Assembly (NCBI GenBank): GCA_030427805.1
Contig: JAUICP010000001.1
Coordinates: 806,001-870,000 of the forward strand
DNA: 64,000 bases
Origin: Bdellovibrionia bacterium
Lineage (GTDB): Bacteria > Bdellovibrionota > Bdellovibrionia > Bdellovibrionales > JAGQZY01
Direction of reading: 5' to 3'
The notes under the pieces are model-generated. The model was not told the DNA's origin and made no database searches. It was given only the letters and a program-made list of their open reading frames with translations. The position numbers were made by a program, and so were the translations under genes. Shown here piece by piece: positions 1 through 8,887 of this stretch (position 1 is the first letter of the stretch; each line of letters starts with the position of its first letter).

Positions 1-1
1 T

Positions 2-121
2 GCCATTCAAATTCCTGCTGATATGAGTCGGAATGAACGAAGAGATATTCGTCTCTATTCTCTCAACGAAGAATTTATCTGGAACGAGATAGGTGAAGCC
101 ACCATCGAAAGAGTGGAATAA
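2..121 (+). CDS. C-terminal end of an unrecognised protein (partial)
   Basis: The window opens inside a reading frame that stays open for 39 codons and stops at TAA 119-121. The tail is charged and ends in TIERVE. The start lies outside the window and no motif identifies the family. It converges on the recN gene with only about 25 bases between the stops. It is called real because the frame is open from the edge and reads like a normal soluble protein end, but it is short and could be chance. Confidence 0.5.
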   Translation, partial: AIQIPADMSRNERRDIRLYSLNEEFIWNEIGEATIERVE

Positions 122-146
122 AGAAAGAGTCAGTTAAAACAGAATA

Positions 147-1835
147 CTATGGATTAAGAAGCTCTCTTGCGTGGGCGCGGGACGTGTCGGTGATTTTTTC
201 GCCTGAGATCAAGCGGGCGATTTCGTCCACACGTCTTTCTTTATCCAGTTCATTCACACTCATAATCGCTCGGCCCTTGAGGGTTTGCTTTTCGATATAA
301 AAGTGGTGATCTCCAAAAGCCGCCACTTGTGGTAAGTGAGTCACGCAAATGACCTGCTGGCCCTTGGCGATGTTTTTTAATTTTATACCAACACGCTCGG
401 CGGTCTCCCCAGAAACACCTGTGTCGACTTCGTCAAAAAGATAGGTGCGAGGAAACTGTGATTCGCTAGCTACTTGTTTAAGAGAAAGTAGGATTCGCGA
501 CAATTCCCCACCACTGGCAAATTTTGCCAGGGGACGAAAACTATCCTTTGCCGAAGTCTTAGTTTGAAACTCGATATCATCCATACCAGTGGGAGTGAAC
601 TGGTCAATCGGAAGAATTTTTACGGCAAACTTTAGCCCCTTCATGTTGAGTTCTAAAAGCTCGTCATTAACACCCGCTGAAAGGAGCTTAGCGCCTTCAA
701 TACGGCGTTTTCTCAGTCGTTTTGCAATAGCCATTAGGGTGTCGGTGAGTTCTTCTCTTTCGGTTTCGAGTTCTTTTATAAGTACGCTGCGATTTTCGAT
801 TCGATTAATTTCATCACAGATTTGCTCGTAATGGCTTTGGATAGAATCAAAATCACCGCCGAGTTTTTTCTGCAGACGTCTAATCCGTGACAGTCGATCT
901 TCGAGAGAGTCTAAGTCTTCCTCGTCTTCTCCTAATTCGGATACATACTTTTGAAACTCGTAGTGAACATCCTCGATTTGCAGGCGGATCTCATGGAGAG
1001 GACCAAATACACCACCAAGTTTTGAGTCGTGTTTTTCAATATCAGTAGCTTCATGGCTCAATCGGTCGAGTCGAGACAGTACAGAACCCTCATCATCAGA
1101 AAGCCAGCTCTCTGCCATTTGGATAAAATCGCTTATTTTGCGGGAACCCTTAAGGCGTTTGATTTTTTCTGAGAGCTCTTGGTCTTCATTTTCTTTGAGG
1201 TCGAGAGTTTCTATCTCTTCTTTTTGAAATACTAAATAGTCGAGTTTCTGCTGGTTCTCTTGTTCCCCTTGGGTGAGTTCCTCAATTTCCTCTTCTATTT
1301 CTCTGAGGCGATTAAAACCCTCTTGATACTCTTTGCGAATTTTATAGGCTCCTGAATAGTTATCCAGAAGTTCTAAGTGGTAAGACTTAGTCATTAGATT
1401 TTTGTTTTCGTGCTGACCTGTCATTTCGATGAGCGGAATAGAACGACCAGTAACCTCAACCATCGGAGAAATAAGACTGCGTAAACTATTTAAAGTCGAA
1501 AGCGAGTTATTGAGGTAAATTCGACTCTTGCCCTGCTGGGTAATACTTCGACGAACAATTAATAGGTCGTCTTCGACGGGAATTCCCATTTCTTCCATTT
1601 GCTTTTTAATATCAGGGCGATCGGCAATATCAAAGCAACCTTCGATTGTCGCTTGCTCCGCTCCTGTTCGAACAGATTCAGAGCGAGCCTTCGCTCCCAT
1701 GAGTAGCCCAAGGCTTTTTAGAAGAATAGACTTACCGGCTCCGGTCTCACCACTAATAATATTGAAGCCCGATTTAAAATGCAGGTGAACTTGGTCAATA
1801 ATTGCAAAGTCAGAAACTTTTAATTCTAAAAGCAC
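147..1835 (-). CDS. recN: DNA repair protein RecN (SMC-like ATPase)
   Basis: The 562-residue product has the usual RecN length and layout. An N-terminal ATPase half carries the Walker A sequence GETGAGKS near residues 29-36. A long Glu/Lys-rich coiled-coil middle follows at about 150-390. The C-terminal half has the ABC signature ASGGELSRILLSLK and the Walker B region DEVDTGVSG. RecN is known to hold broken DNA ends together during recombinational double-strand break repair in the cytoplasm. It is the last gene of a minus-strand run after the M3 peptidase and nadK genes, 20 bases downstream of nadK. No LexA-type operator is visible directly in front of it. Confidence 0.96.
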   Translation of the reverse strand: MLLELKVSDFAIIDQVHLHFKSGFNIISGETGAGKSILLKSLGLLMGAKARSESVRTGAEQATIEGCFDIADRPDIKKQMEEMGIPVEDDLLIVRRSITQQGKSRIYLNNSLSTLNSLRSLISPMVEVTGRSIPLIEMTGQHENKNLMTKSYHLELLDNYSGAYKIRKEYQEGFNRLREIEEEIEELTQGEQENQQKLDYLVFQKEEIETLDLKENEDQELSEKIKRLKGSRKISDFIQMAESWLSDDEGSVLSRLDRLSHEATDIEKHDSKLGGVFGPLHEIRLQIEDVHYEFQKYVSELGEDEEDLDSLEDRLSRIRRLQKKLGGDFDSIQSHYEQICDEINRIENRSVLIKELETEREELTDTLMAIAKRLRKRRIEGAKLLSAGVNDELLELNMKGLKFAVKILPIDQFTPTGMDDIEFQTKTSAKDSFRPLAKFASGGELSRILLSLKQVASESQFPRTYLFDEVDTGVSGETAERVGIKLKNIAKGQQVICVTHLPQVAAFGDHHFYIEKQTLKGRAIMSVNELDKERRVDEIARLISGEKITDTSRAHARELLNP

Positions 1836-1855
1836 AGGGTCCCCTCCCGAATTTC

Positions 1856-2743
1856 TTAGGCTCGTTCGCCAAACTTAAGCTTCTCGCGAAGCAGACTAAA
1901 ATAGTTGTGACCAGGTCTTCGAACCACCATATGATCCTTGGAGCTTCGTTTTATTAAAACTTCATCCGCATGATTTAAGTCCGCCCCTTTTTGCCCGTCG
2001 ACAGTCATCAGAGCCTTCCGACCTTTGCCGAGAACTTTGAAACACAACTCTTCTTGATCTGGAAAAAGAAGCGGTCGATTCGTCAAACTATGGGGGCAGA
2101 TCGGAGTCACAACAATCGCATTCACATTGGGATGAAGAATGGGGCCACCGGCTGCCAAATTGTAGGCCGTAGAACCCGTTGGACTAGCGATAACCATGCC
2201 ATCGGCCTTAGTTTCAGTTACGATTTCTTTTCCACAAGATATGGAAAGGTTTATGAGTTGCGGGTTTGGTCCTCGCTCAATTACCACGTCATTCAGTGCT
2301 GACGTCTTAAAGCGAAGCTTTCCTTTGCGGCGAACACGGATCTCTAGAGTGGCTCGAGGCCGAAATTCCATTTTACCCTTAAGGGTGAGATCGACAACTT
2401 TGTACATTTCTTCAATTCGGTTTTCTGTTAAAAATCCGAGAGACCCAAGGTTGACTCCGAGAATCGGTGTCAGTCGCCCATCGAGCATGCGCACGGCGTG
2501 GAGGTAAGTCCCGTCCCCGCCGAGTACGACGACGAGGTCTAAGGCGTCGAGAGTCTTAGACCCACTTAACTTTTTAACACCTTTATGGAAACTGGCCCCA
2601 TCTGGTGCGTAAACATTAATTTTCTTTTCGCAAAGCCAGGTACTTAACTCGCGGCCAATCTGTTTGGCCCGAGGGGTATCAGCCCTGCAAACAATTCCAA
2701 TATTCTTGATTTTCTGTCGAACACTCGCTGCGTCTTTTGGCAT
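1856..2743 (-). CDS. nadK: NAD kinase
   Basis: The 295-residue protein phosphorylates NAD to NADP. It shows the family's GGDGT nucleotide-binding motif near residue 75, the conserved ALNDVVIERG stretch, and the glycine-rich SPTGSTAYNLAAGGPI segment followed by TPICPHSLTNRPLL. Its length is typical of bacterial NadK. The ATG overlaps the stop of the upstream M3 peptidase by one base (TAATG), so translation is probably coupled. A nadK-recN order is common in bacteria. No truncation or missing motif is seen. Confidence 0.96.
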   Translation of the reverse strand: MPKDAASVRQKIKNIGIVCRADTPRAKQIGRELSTWLCEKKINVYAPDGASFHKGVKKLSGSKTLDALDLVVVLGGDGTYLHAVRMLDGRLTPILGVNLGSLGFLTENRIEEMYKVVDLTLKGKMEFRPRATLEIRVRRKGKLRFKTSALNDVVIERGPNPQLINLSISCGKEIVTETKADGMVIASPTGSTAYNLAAGGPILHPNVNAIVVTPICPHSLTNRPLLFPDQEELCFKVLGKGRKALMTVDGQKGADLNHADEVLIKRSSKDHMVVRRPGHNYFSLLREKLKFGERA

Positions 2744-4788
2744 TAGATTAAACCGTCCCTCCGGAGAAGTGCATCGGCATCGGGTTCGCGACCGCGAAAC
2801 TTTTTGTAAAGCTCCATAGGATGTTCGGTACCACCGCGAGTAAGAATATTATCGTAAAGGCTTTGTGCCACCTTTTCGTTGTAAAGGCCCTGTTCTTTAA
2901 AGTACTCGAAGGCATCGGCATCGAGTACTTCAGCCCACTTGTAACTGTAGTATCCTGCCGAATATCCGCCCGCAAAAATATGTGCAAACGAAACGGACTG
3001 ATTGGTTCCTTCAATCTTTGGAAGAACTTGAGTCTTGCGCGTCGCCTCGGCTTCAAACTCTGTGACATCTTTGATCGAACTTGGGTCTTGAGAGTGCCAT
3101 GCCATATCGAGCATTGCAAAATTCACTTGTCTTAAGCTTCTATAACCGGCTTGAAAATGGCTGAGAGCTTTCAGCTTATCGATCCATTCAGAAGGGATGG
3201 TTTCACCGGTTTCGTAGTGTTTGGCAAAGAGCTCGAGAGTTTCTCTTTCGAGACACCAGTTCTCCATCAATTGCGAAGGAAGCTCTACGAAATCCCAATA
3301 GACGTTCGTGCCAGAAAGGGAGCGGTAGTTACACTGGGAAAGTAATCCGTGGAGTGAGTGCCCGAATTCGTGAAAGAGCGTGGTCACTTCTTCGAAAGTC
3401 AAAAGAGATGGCTTCTTCGGAGTGGGCTTCGTAAAATTACATACAATCGAAATAATGGGTCGAACGTTTTTGTTCTGGAAAATTCCCTGCTCCAGATAGG
3501 ACGTCATCCAAGCTCCTCCGCGTTTACTCTTGCGCGGAAAGAAATCGGTAAAGAAAAGTCCGATGTATTCTTCAGAGCCTTCTTTGTAGACTTCGTAAAC
3601 TGATACATCTTCGTGGTAAGTCGGATAATCATCAGTTTTTCTAAAATCGATTTTAAATAATTTCTTAGCGTGCTCAAAAGCCCCATTTATAACATTTTCA
3701 AGTTTAAAATAGGGGCGTAACTTTTCTTGATCGATGTCAAATTTCTTGGCCTTCAATTTTTCAGCGTAAAAATGGTAGTCCCAAGGCATAAAGTCATCGC
3801 CGTGGCCCATGCTTTTCTTAAGCTCCTTGAGCTCTTCAATGTCTCTTTCTGCCGCTGGTCGCGACTTTTCGAGGAGGCGATTGAGGAATGCCATAACCGT
3901 TTCAGGCTTTTGTGCCATTCGCTCTTCGAGTTTGAAGTGAGCGTGGCTTTTGAAACCAAGAATTTGTGCTCTCTTATGCCGAAGGTTGGCCATTTCGATA
4001 CAAATTTCTCGGTTATTTTTGTCGCCCTTGAGAGCGCGACTGCCATAGGCTCGATACATTTTTTCACGGAGTTCGCGTTTTTCAGAAAAAGTCACAAAAG
4101 GAATAAAACTTGGTGCGTGAAGGGTAAAAAGGGCTTGCCCTTTTTTGCTGGCATCGGCCTCTTCGCCGGCGTGCTTTGCCGCTTCGACCACAGACTCAGG
4201 AAGTCCGGCAAGGTCCTCTTCGTTATCAATCCACATTTGAAAAGAATTGGTATCATTCAAAACATTTTCTGAAAACTCAGGACTAAGAACAGCCATGCGT
4301 TGATCGATACTCTTAATTTCTTCTTTTTGTTTTTCGTCGAGCAAAGCGCCGTTGCGAACAAAAGATTTATAGGTGTTGTCCAGAAGTTGCATTTGCTCTT
4401 GGTTCAGGCCCAATGAATCCTTTTTGTCGTAGAGAGCTTTAATTCGCTCAAAAAGCTCTGGATTCATTTGCACTTCACTTGAGAAGTGAGAAATGATTGG
4501 CGAGATTTCTTTCACCAGGGCTTGCTTTTCGTCGTCAGTATGGGCACTGAGCATATTGAAGAAGACACGAGAATTTGAATCTAGCATTTCTGAACTCTTT
4601 TCGAGAGCGAGAAGGCTGTTTTCAAAAGTGGGCTCTTCTTTATTTGTAGTGATGGCCTCGATGTTTTTTCTAGCGATATCAATCGCCGATTTAATGGCCG
4701 TCAGATAGTGCTCATTTTTGATTTTGTTAAACGGAACTGCGTAATTTTTTAACTGGGATACTTCTAGTAATGGATTTGAATTTGTCAT
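2743..4788 (-). CDS. M3-family zinc metallopeptidase (oligopeptidase A/Dcp-like)
   Basis: The 681-residue protein has the M3 zinc motif HEFGH (in TLFHEFGHSLHGLL, around residue 473) and the downstream conserved block DFVELPSQLMENW that is typical of the oligopeptidase A/dipeptidyl carboxypeptidase group. No signal peptide is present, so it probably degrades short peptides in the cytoplasm. The sequence mixes OpdA-like (ELPSQ..ENW) and Dcp-like (LSGTN) features, so the exact subtype is left open. It is the first gene of the run leading to nadK and recN, and its stop overlaps the nadK start by one base. Confidence 0.93.
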   Translation of the reverse strand: MTNSNPLLEVSQLKNYAVPFNKIKNEHYLTAIKSAIDIARKNIEAITTNKEEPTFENSLLALEKSSEMLDSNSRVFFNMLSAHTDDEKQALVKEISPIISHFSSEVQMNPELFERIKALYDKKDSLGLNQEQMQLLDNTYKSFVRNGALLDEKQKEEIKSIDQRMAVLSPEFSENVLNDTNSFQMWIDNEEDLAGLPESVVEAAKHAGEEADASKKGQALFTLHAPSFIPFVTFSEKRELREKMYRAYGSRALKGDKNNREICIEMANLRHKRAQILGFKSHAHFKLEERMAQKPETVMAFLNRLLEKSRPAAERDIEELKELKKSMGHGDDFMPWDYHFYAEKLKAKKFDIDQEKLRPYFKLENVINGAFEHAKKLFKIDFRKTDDYPTYHEDVSVYEVYKEGSEEYIGLFFTDFFPRKSKRGGAWMTSYLEQGIFQNKNVRPIISIVCNFTKPTPKKPSLLTFEEVTTLFHEFGHSLHGLLSQCNYRSLSGTNVYWDFVELPSQLMENWCLERETLELFAKHYETGETIPSEWIDKLKALSHFQAGYRSLRQVNFAMLDMAWHSQDPSSIKDVTEFEAEATRKTQVLPKIEGTNQSVSFAHIFAGGYSAGYYSYKWAEVLDADAFEYFKEQGLYNEKVAQSLYDNILTRGGTEHPMELYKKFRGREPDADALLRRDGLI

Positions 4789-4896
4789 GCTATGTTTAAA
4801 TAACTGAGCTGGCTTTGATGCAAGCTAAAATCGTCTATTTCAAGGGATTTGCGAGGCAAAGCGAGGGTGATTCTGCTGCGCACAATAGAAAACACA

Positions 4897-4920
4897 AAAG
4901 GGCCCAAACAGGGGCCCTTT
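4897..4920 (-). terminator. Rho-independent terminator after the 4958-5485 lipoprotein gene
   Basis: A perfect 9-bp inverted repeat AAAGGGCCC / GGGCCCTTT flanks a 6-base loop. Read on the minus strand it is followed by a T-rich stretch (TTTTGTGTTTT), so it suits the lipoprotein gene that ends 38 bases upstream. On the plus strand no U tract follows the stem. Confidence 0.85.
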
Positions 4921-4957
4921 GAAGCTATGTTGCAGAGTTTAATCGATCCGTCAGTTC

Positions 4958-5485
4958 TTACTGAGTGCAGAGACCGTATTGGGTTCCTGGCACCAACTGA
5001 CAAGTTCCACTCGCACACTGTGAGCCGGTTAAACAGGCTGATAAAGCGCCTTGCCAGCAGTTATTACCGCGGTAGGCATTATAGCCAAGTCCAGCGTAGG
5101 TCGAAAAGCTGTGAAAGCCTTGGCTTCCCCATTGCCAGTAACCGTAAGAGTAAGTGTTAGAGTAAATCGTGCCTTGGCTCACGCAAGCGAGACCAAACTG
5201 AGAATTGTAAACAGGTTGAGTTCCAAATGGGCAACCGCAAAAGCCGTTGTTGTAGTTGTTATTGTGGTCAATGTAGTGACCATTGGTTCCAATTGGATAA
5301 CCAGACCATCCAGCGGGAAGTTGAGCCGGGTAATTACAGTTGCCTTCGTAAAGACAGCTTTGATCGGGTGTGGTGGCGATGACCCCGCCATTGCCGTCTT
5401 CTCCAGGTCCATTCCCTGAGCCACAGCCCGCGATGATTATTGTAGTGATTGCTAAAATGAAGCCGAATAACATTGAATTTTTCAT
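4958..5485 (-). CDS. Cys/Asn/Tyr-rich lipoprotein of unknown function
   Basis: The 175-residue product starts with MKNSMLFGFILAITTIIIAGC, a lipoprotein signal peptide with lipobox IAGC and Cys at position 21. The mature part is rich in Gly, Asn, Tyr and Cys, with a low-complexity NNNYNNG run and about ten cysteines that could form disulphides outside the cytoplasm. No domain is recognised. It is a single gene with its own terminator, and it is divergent from the gene at 5735. Confidence 0.82.
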   Translation of the reverse strand: MKNSMLFGFILAITTIIIAGCGSGNGPGEDGNGGVIATTPDQSCLYEGNCNYPAQLPAGWSGYPIGTNGHYIDHNNNYNNGFCGCPFGTQPVYNSQFGLACVSQGTIYSNTYSYGYWQWGSQGFHSFSTYAGLGYNAYRGNNCWQGALSACLTGSQCASGTCQLVPGTQYGLCTQ

Positions 5486-5734
5486 TTACCCCTAAGCCTT
5501 TTCTAGACTCGTCCTAGAATTTCATCTTACCCCGCGAGTGAAAAATCAAATTCTATTAAGAGTTCTTTTGAATCTTAATTTCGTCTTCCTACTCCAAATT
5601 TCATGCCACCAATAATTATTGGGGAAGATTGGCCTTTTTGGGGTCGAGGACAAATTTTGTTTGAATTGAGAATTTTATGAAGCTTTTGCAAGTCTTGTGT
5701 TCTTTGAAAAAATGTGACTGAATTGTAAATAGGT
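5486..5734. other. Divergent intergenic region without a gene
   Basis: This 249-base AT-rich stretch separates two divergently transcribed exported-protein genes, so promoters in both directions are expected. A short palindrome CAATAATTATTG lies near 5612-5623. No convincing -35/-10 pair with correct spacing was found for the plus-strand gene, and no small gene is supported. Confidence 0.5.
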
Positions 5735-6247
5735 ATGAAAGCATTTCAAATTGCATGCGTAACGAAATTAATTATCTTGTGTTTGGCGTGGTCAACTTTA
5801 GGTCATGCTGTACCTCCCCAAAACCTCGGTGTAGAGCCCAATGCCATTTTAAAGAATAAGATTTATGTCGGCGGTAAAAGTGGAGATGGTTTTGCTCTTC
5901 ACTCGGTGGGTCAAAGCCAAGGGATCAATACCGAAGATTGGATATTTAAATTTACCGATACTGTTGGCCGCCCTCTAACGAGTCAGCCACCATACTTTCA
6001 AGCCCTGCACAGGGATCGAGGAATTCAATTTGATATCTTTCAAATTGAGGCGAGTCTAATTGATCAAAACCTTCTCGACGAGTTGGTAGGCCAATCAACT
6101 CTAATTAAGTCAGCACAAATACTAATTGATAGTAGTGACAATTCTGTGCGTCTTTTTATACAACCGCGCAAATCAGCACAGTTTTCGATTCGTGAAGGCT
6201 CATCCGACTCTAGTATCCTTCTCAAAATTGTAGGGGAGAAACTCTGA
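5735..6247 (+). CDS. Exported protein of unknown function
   Basis: The 170-residue product begins with a signal peptide (MKAFQIACVTKLIILCLAWSTLGHA, likely cleaved after GHA). The mature part is about 145 residues with alternating hydrophobic positions and no recognised domain. Its TGA overlaps the ATG of the following barrel gene (ATGA), so the two are probably co-translated and may work together at the outer membrane or in the periplasm. That link is inference from the overlap only. Confidence 0.75.
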   Translation: MKAFQIACVTKLIILCLAWSTLGHAVPPQNLGVEPNAILKNKIYVGGKSGDGFALHSVGQSQGINTEDWIFKFTDTVGRPLTSQPPYFQALHRDRGIQFDIFQIEASLIDQNLLDELVGQSTLIKSAQILIDSSDNSVRLFIQPRKSAQFSIREGSSDSSILLKIVGEKL

Positions 6248-7017
6248 TGGCCATTAAACCCATTGTTCTTCTATTAATTATCCTAAGCTCGTTTTCAGTA
6301 GCACAGGCACGGGTGTTTAAGTTTCAAGATGAACACATAGCATCCTACCTTCGCGGAACCTTTGGGCTTTCAACGATTGGCGACAGTTCTTATAAATTAA
6401 CTTCGGGTACCGATACCCAATACGATAAATCCATCGATTTCAATACTTCTGCAGAAATTGGTTTTCTCTATCATTTTAATAAGGTGGCCTTTAAAGTCGG
6501 TGTCCTTTACCTTTTTCCGGAGCGTCTTAGCGACATCAAAGGGTCTAATACATCGGGCACGGATTTGTTTAACCTAGAAGTCGATATTTCGGCCCTTGTA
6601 CCAATGCTGGCAATTGAGTTTGATATGAGTCGAACGGACACCTTTCGAACTTTTCTCAGTTTAGGTGGAGGCTTTGGCTTTGTCTCAGCTAAAAACATAT
6701 ACACTATGACTGCAGCAGGGACTTCTGCTTTTGGAGTTACCGATTACGAAGAAAAATTTGATGATGAAGCTTATTTTTATACCGGGGCTGTAGGCATGGA
6801 GTATCTTCTTGCCGATACGGTCACCATGAACCTCGAAGCCGGCTATCGTTACCTTGTTGCTAACGAACTCGAACACAAAGCTAATGCCGATACCATAGCT
6901 GGTACTGTCGGTCAGGGTGAAAAAGTCGTTAATCCCGATGGGAGTGGACGGGTTTTGGATTTTTCCGGAGCTTACGTCGCTATCGGATTTCGTTTTTATA
7001 TTGAGATTCCCCGATAA
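6247..7017 (+). CDS. Outer-membrane beta-barrel protein
   Basis: The 256-residue product has a signal peptide ending in VAQA, many amphipathic strands, and a terminal strand with aromatic residues (VAIGFRFYIEIPR) as expected for a small outer-membrane barrel. It resembles the OmpW/OmpA-barrel class in size and pattern, but no diagnostic motif is seen. It overlaps the upstream exported protein by one base. Its stop lies two bases from the stop of the convergent ligase gene. Confidence 0.8.
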   Translation: MAIKPIVLLLIILSSFSVAQARVFKFQDEHIASYLRGTFGLSTIGDSSYKLTSGTDTQYDKSIDFNTSAEIGFLYHFNKVAFKVGVLYLFPERLSDIKGSNTSGTDLFNLEVDISALVPMLAIEFDMSRTDTFRTFLSLGGGFGFVSAKNIYTMTAAGTSAFGVTDYEEKFDDEAYFYTGAVGMEYLLADTVTMNLEAGYRYLVANELEHKANADTIAGTVGQGEKVVNPDGSGRVLDFSGAYVAIGFRFYIEIPR

Positions 7018-7019
7018 AT

Positions 7020-8816
7020 TTAAGGGTGAGCTTGACCCGAATCGAGTCCATAAAGCTCATTGATCAAATCGTTGTACTTTTGATCAACAACCTTTCGCTT
7101 CACTTTTAGCGAAGGAGTCAGCTCGCCACTTTCGACGGTAAACTCTTCGGGTAAAATCGCGAAATTTTTAATACTCTCAAAGCTAGCAAGTTGTCGATTG
7201 ACCTCGGCAATATTTCCGCGAATCAATTCTTTAATCTTCGGATTCTGGTGAAAATTTGTGCCATTCTCCATTTGATTTTGCTTCATATAATCCTTAACAG
7301 CATCGGCATTAAGGGTGAGTAGGGCGACCACGTATTTTTTCTTATCACCGTGAATATGAACTTGAGAAATAAATCGATTGAGCTTGAGGAGTCCTTCGAG
7401 CTTCTGCGGAGCTACGTACTTTCCTCCGGCGGTTTTAATAAGGTCTTTCTTGCGATCGGTTATTTTTAAGTAACCCTCATCATCGATTTCTCCGATATCA
7501 CCCGTTCTAAAGTAACCGTCTTCGGTAAACGCTGCCTTGGTAGCTTCAGCATTATTATAGTATTCAGTCATTACTTTATCGCTTTTTACGAGAATCTCGC
7601 CATCACTGTCGATTCGTAACTTGACGTCACCGATAGGTTTCCCAACAGTCCCGAACTTGAAGTCAAAGGGAGTGTTAACGCAAATAGCAGCTGTCGTTTC
7701 TGTTAACCCGTAGCCTTCGAGAAGAAGGATTCCAATGGTGGCAAAAAACTCTCCGAGTTCTTTGCTCAAGGGGGCACCACCTGAAACGGCAAACCGTAGG
7801 TGTCCACCCATCTTCTCCTGTATGTTTTGAAAAACAAGTTTGTGAGCGAGGCGATATTGAAGGCCCAGGGGAATTGGCACGGTCTTTTTCTGACTTCGAT
7901 ATTCGAGGACTTGCTTTCCGATGGAGAAAGCCCAATCAAAAACCTTCTTTTTTGTTCGACTCATTTCGACCTGTGAAATGATACCTGCATAAATCTTTTC
8001 GAAAATCCTCGGTACGGCAATGATGACTGTTGGATGTTGTGATTGAATGTTGAATTTTATGCGTTCGATACTTTCTGCATAAACCATTTCATAGCCAATG
8101 AGGACATGACCCCAAATTTCAATCCTCCCGAGTATGTGTGCGAAGGGGAGAAAGGTGAGTGATCGATCCCTCACTCCCATACCCAATAATGGGAAGGCGT
8201 CGGAAACCTCAGACATGATTTGTCTGTGCGTGAGAACAACCCCTTTGGGGCGACCTGTTGTTCCGGAAGTATAAATAATCGTCGCCATGTCTGAGAGTTT
8301 TCGAGTTCTCGATTGGCTGTCAAAAAACTCCGGTTGTGATTCAACATAGTCTTCGCCGTCTTGAATGATGACCTCGAGAGGCGGAATGTCGTCCTCGGGA
8401 TCGTTACTTTCGATGACTATAATATGTTTGAGGCTCGGACAGCGATCGAGGAGAGCTCTTCCTTTTCGGGCCAAGTTGTCATCTTCACAAATAATAACTT
8501 TGGCCTGTGAGTCATTAATAATGTATTCGAGGTCATCATCCAAAGTGCTTTGATATATGGGAACTGTTATCGCTCCGATTCCGAGAATTGCAAGGTCACA
8601 ATAGGCCCATTCGACTCGTGTATTCGAAAACAAAGCGACTCGATCCCCTTGGCTGACTCCCAGGCTTGCTAGTCCGCCGGCAATGTTCTCAACGTTTTCG
8701 TAGTATTCTTTCCACGTTACTTCATACCACTGTCTATTACTGGCAGAGATGATAGCAGGCTTTTTACTCGATCGATCTTTCACTTCGAGAAACTTGTGGC
8801 AAATTGTTTGAGTCAT
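7020..8816 (-). CDS. Long-chain acyl-CoA synthetase (AMP-forming, FAA1 type)
   Basis: The 598-residue enzyme belongs to the AMP-binding superfamily and should activate long-chain fatty acids to acyl-CoA. The P-loop-like motif YTSGTTGRPKGV lies near residues 186-197. The later motifs GYGLTETTA and TGDIGEIDDEGYLKITDRKKDLI follow, with the catalytic Lys region near the C-terminus. Length and motif order match the COG1022 family. A good ribosome site (AGAGG) precedes the ATG by 5 bases. Substrate chain length cannot be read from the sequence. Confidence 0.92.
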   Translation of the reverse strand: MTQTICHKFLEVKDRSSKKPAIISASNRQWYEVTWKEYYENVENIAGGLASLGVSQGDRVALFSNTRVEWAYCDLAILGIGAITVPIYQSTLDDDLEYIINDSQAKVIICEDDNLARKGRALLDRCPSLKHIIVIESNDPEDDIPPLEVIIQDGEDYVESQPEFFDSQSRTRKLSDMATIIYTSGTTGRPKGVVLTHRQIMSEVSDAFPLLGMGVRDRSLTFLPFAHILGRIEIWGHVLIGYEMVYAESIERIKFNIQSQHPTVIIAVPRIFEKIYAGIISQVEMSRTKKKVFDWAFSIGKQVLEYRSQKKTVPIPLGLQYRLAHKLVFQNIQEKMGGHLRFAVSGGAPLSKELGEFFATIGILLLEGYGLTETTAAICVNTPFDFKFGTVGKPIGDVKLRIDSDGEILVKSDKVMTEYYNNAEATKAAFTEDGYFRTGDIGEIDDEGYLKITDRKKDLIKTAGGKYVAPQKLEGLLKLNRFISQVHIHGDKKKYVVALLTLNADAVKDYMKQNQMENGTNFHQNPKIKELIRGNIAEVNRQLASFESIKNFAILPEEFTVESGELTPSLKVKRKVVDQKYNDLINELYGLDSGQAHP

Positions 8817-8887
8817 AGCAAACCTCTTGGTCTAGACTTAATAAATTAACATAGAGAATTTGCTGTTGGAAAGAACATAAAGGCTTT

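Noticed and set aside
3727-4272. 181-codon open frame on the plus strand inside the M3 peptidase gene
   Set aside because: It lies opposite a gene with clear motifs, has no ribosome site and encodes Phe/Leu-rich sequence typical of an antisense shadow.
5051-5419. 122-codon open frame opposite the Cys/Asn-rich lipoprotein gene
   Set aside because: The minus-strand gene has a lipoprotein signal and a matching terminator; the opposite frame has neither signal nor ribosome site.
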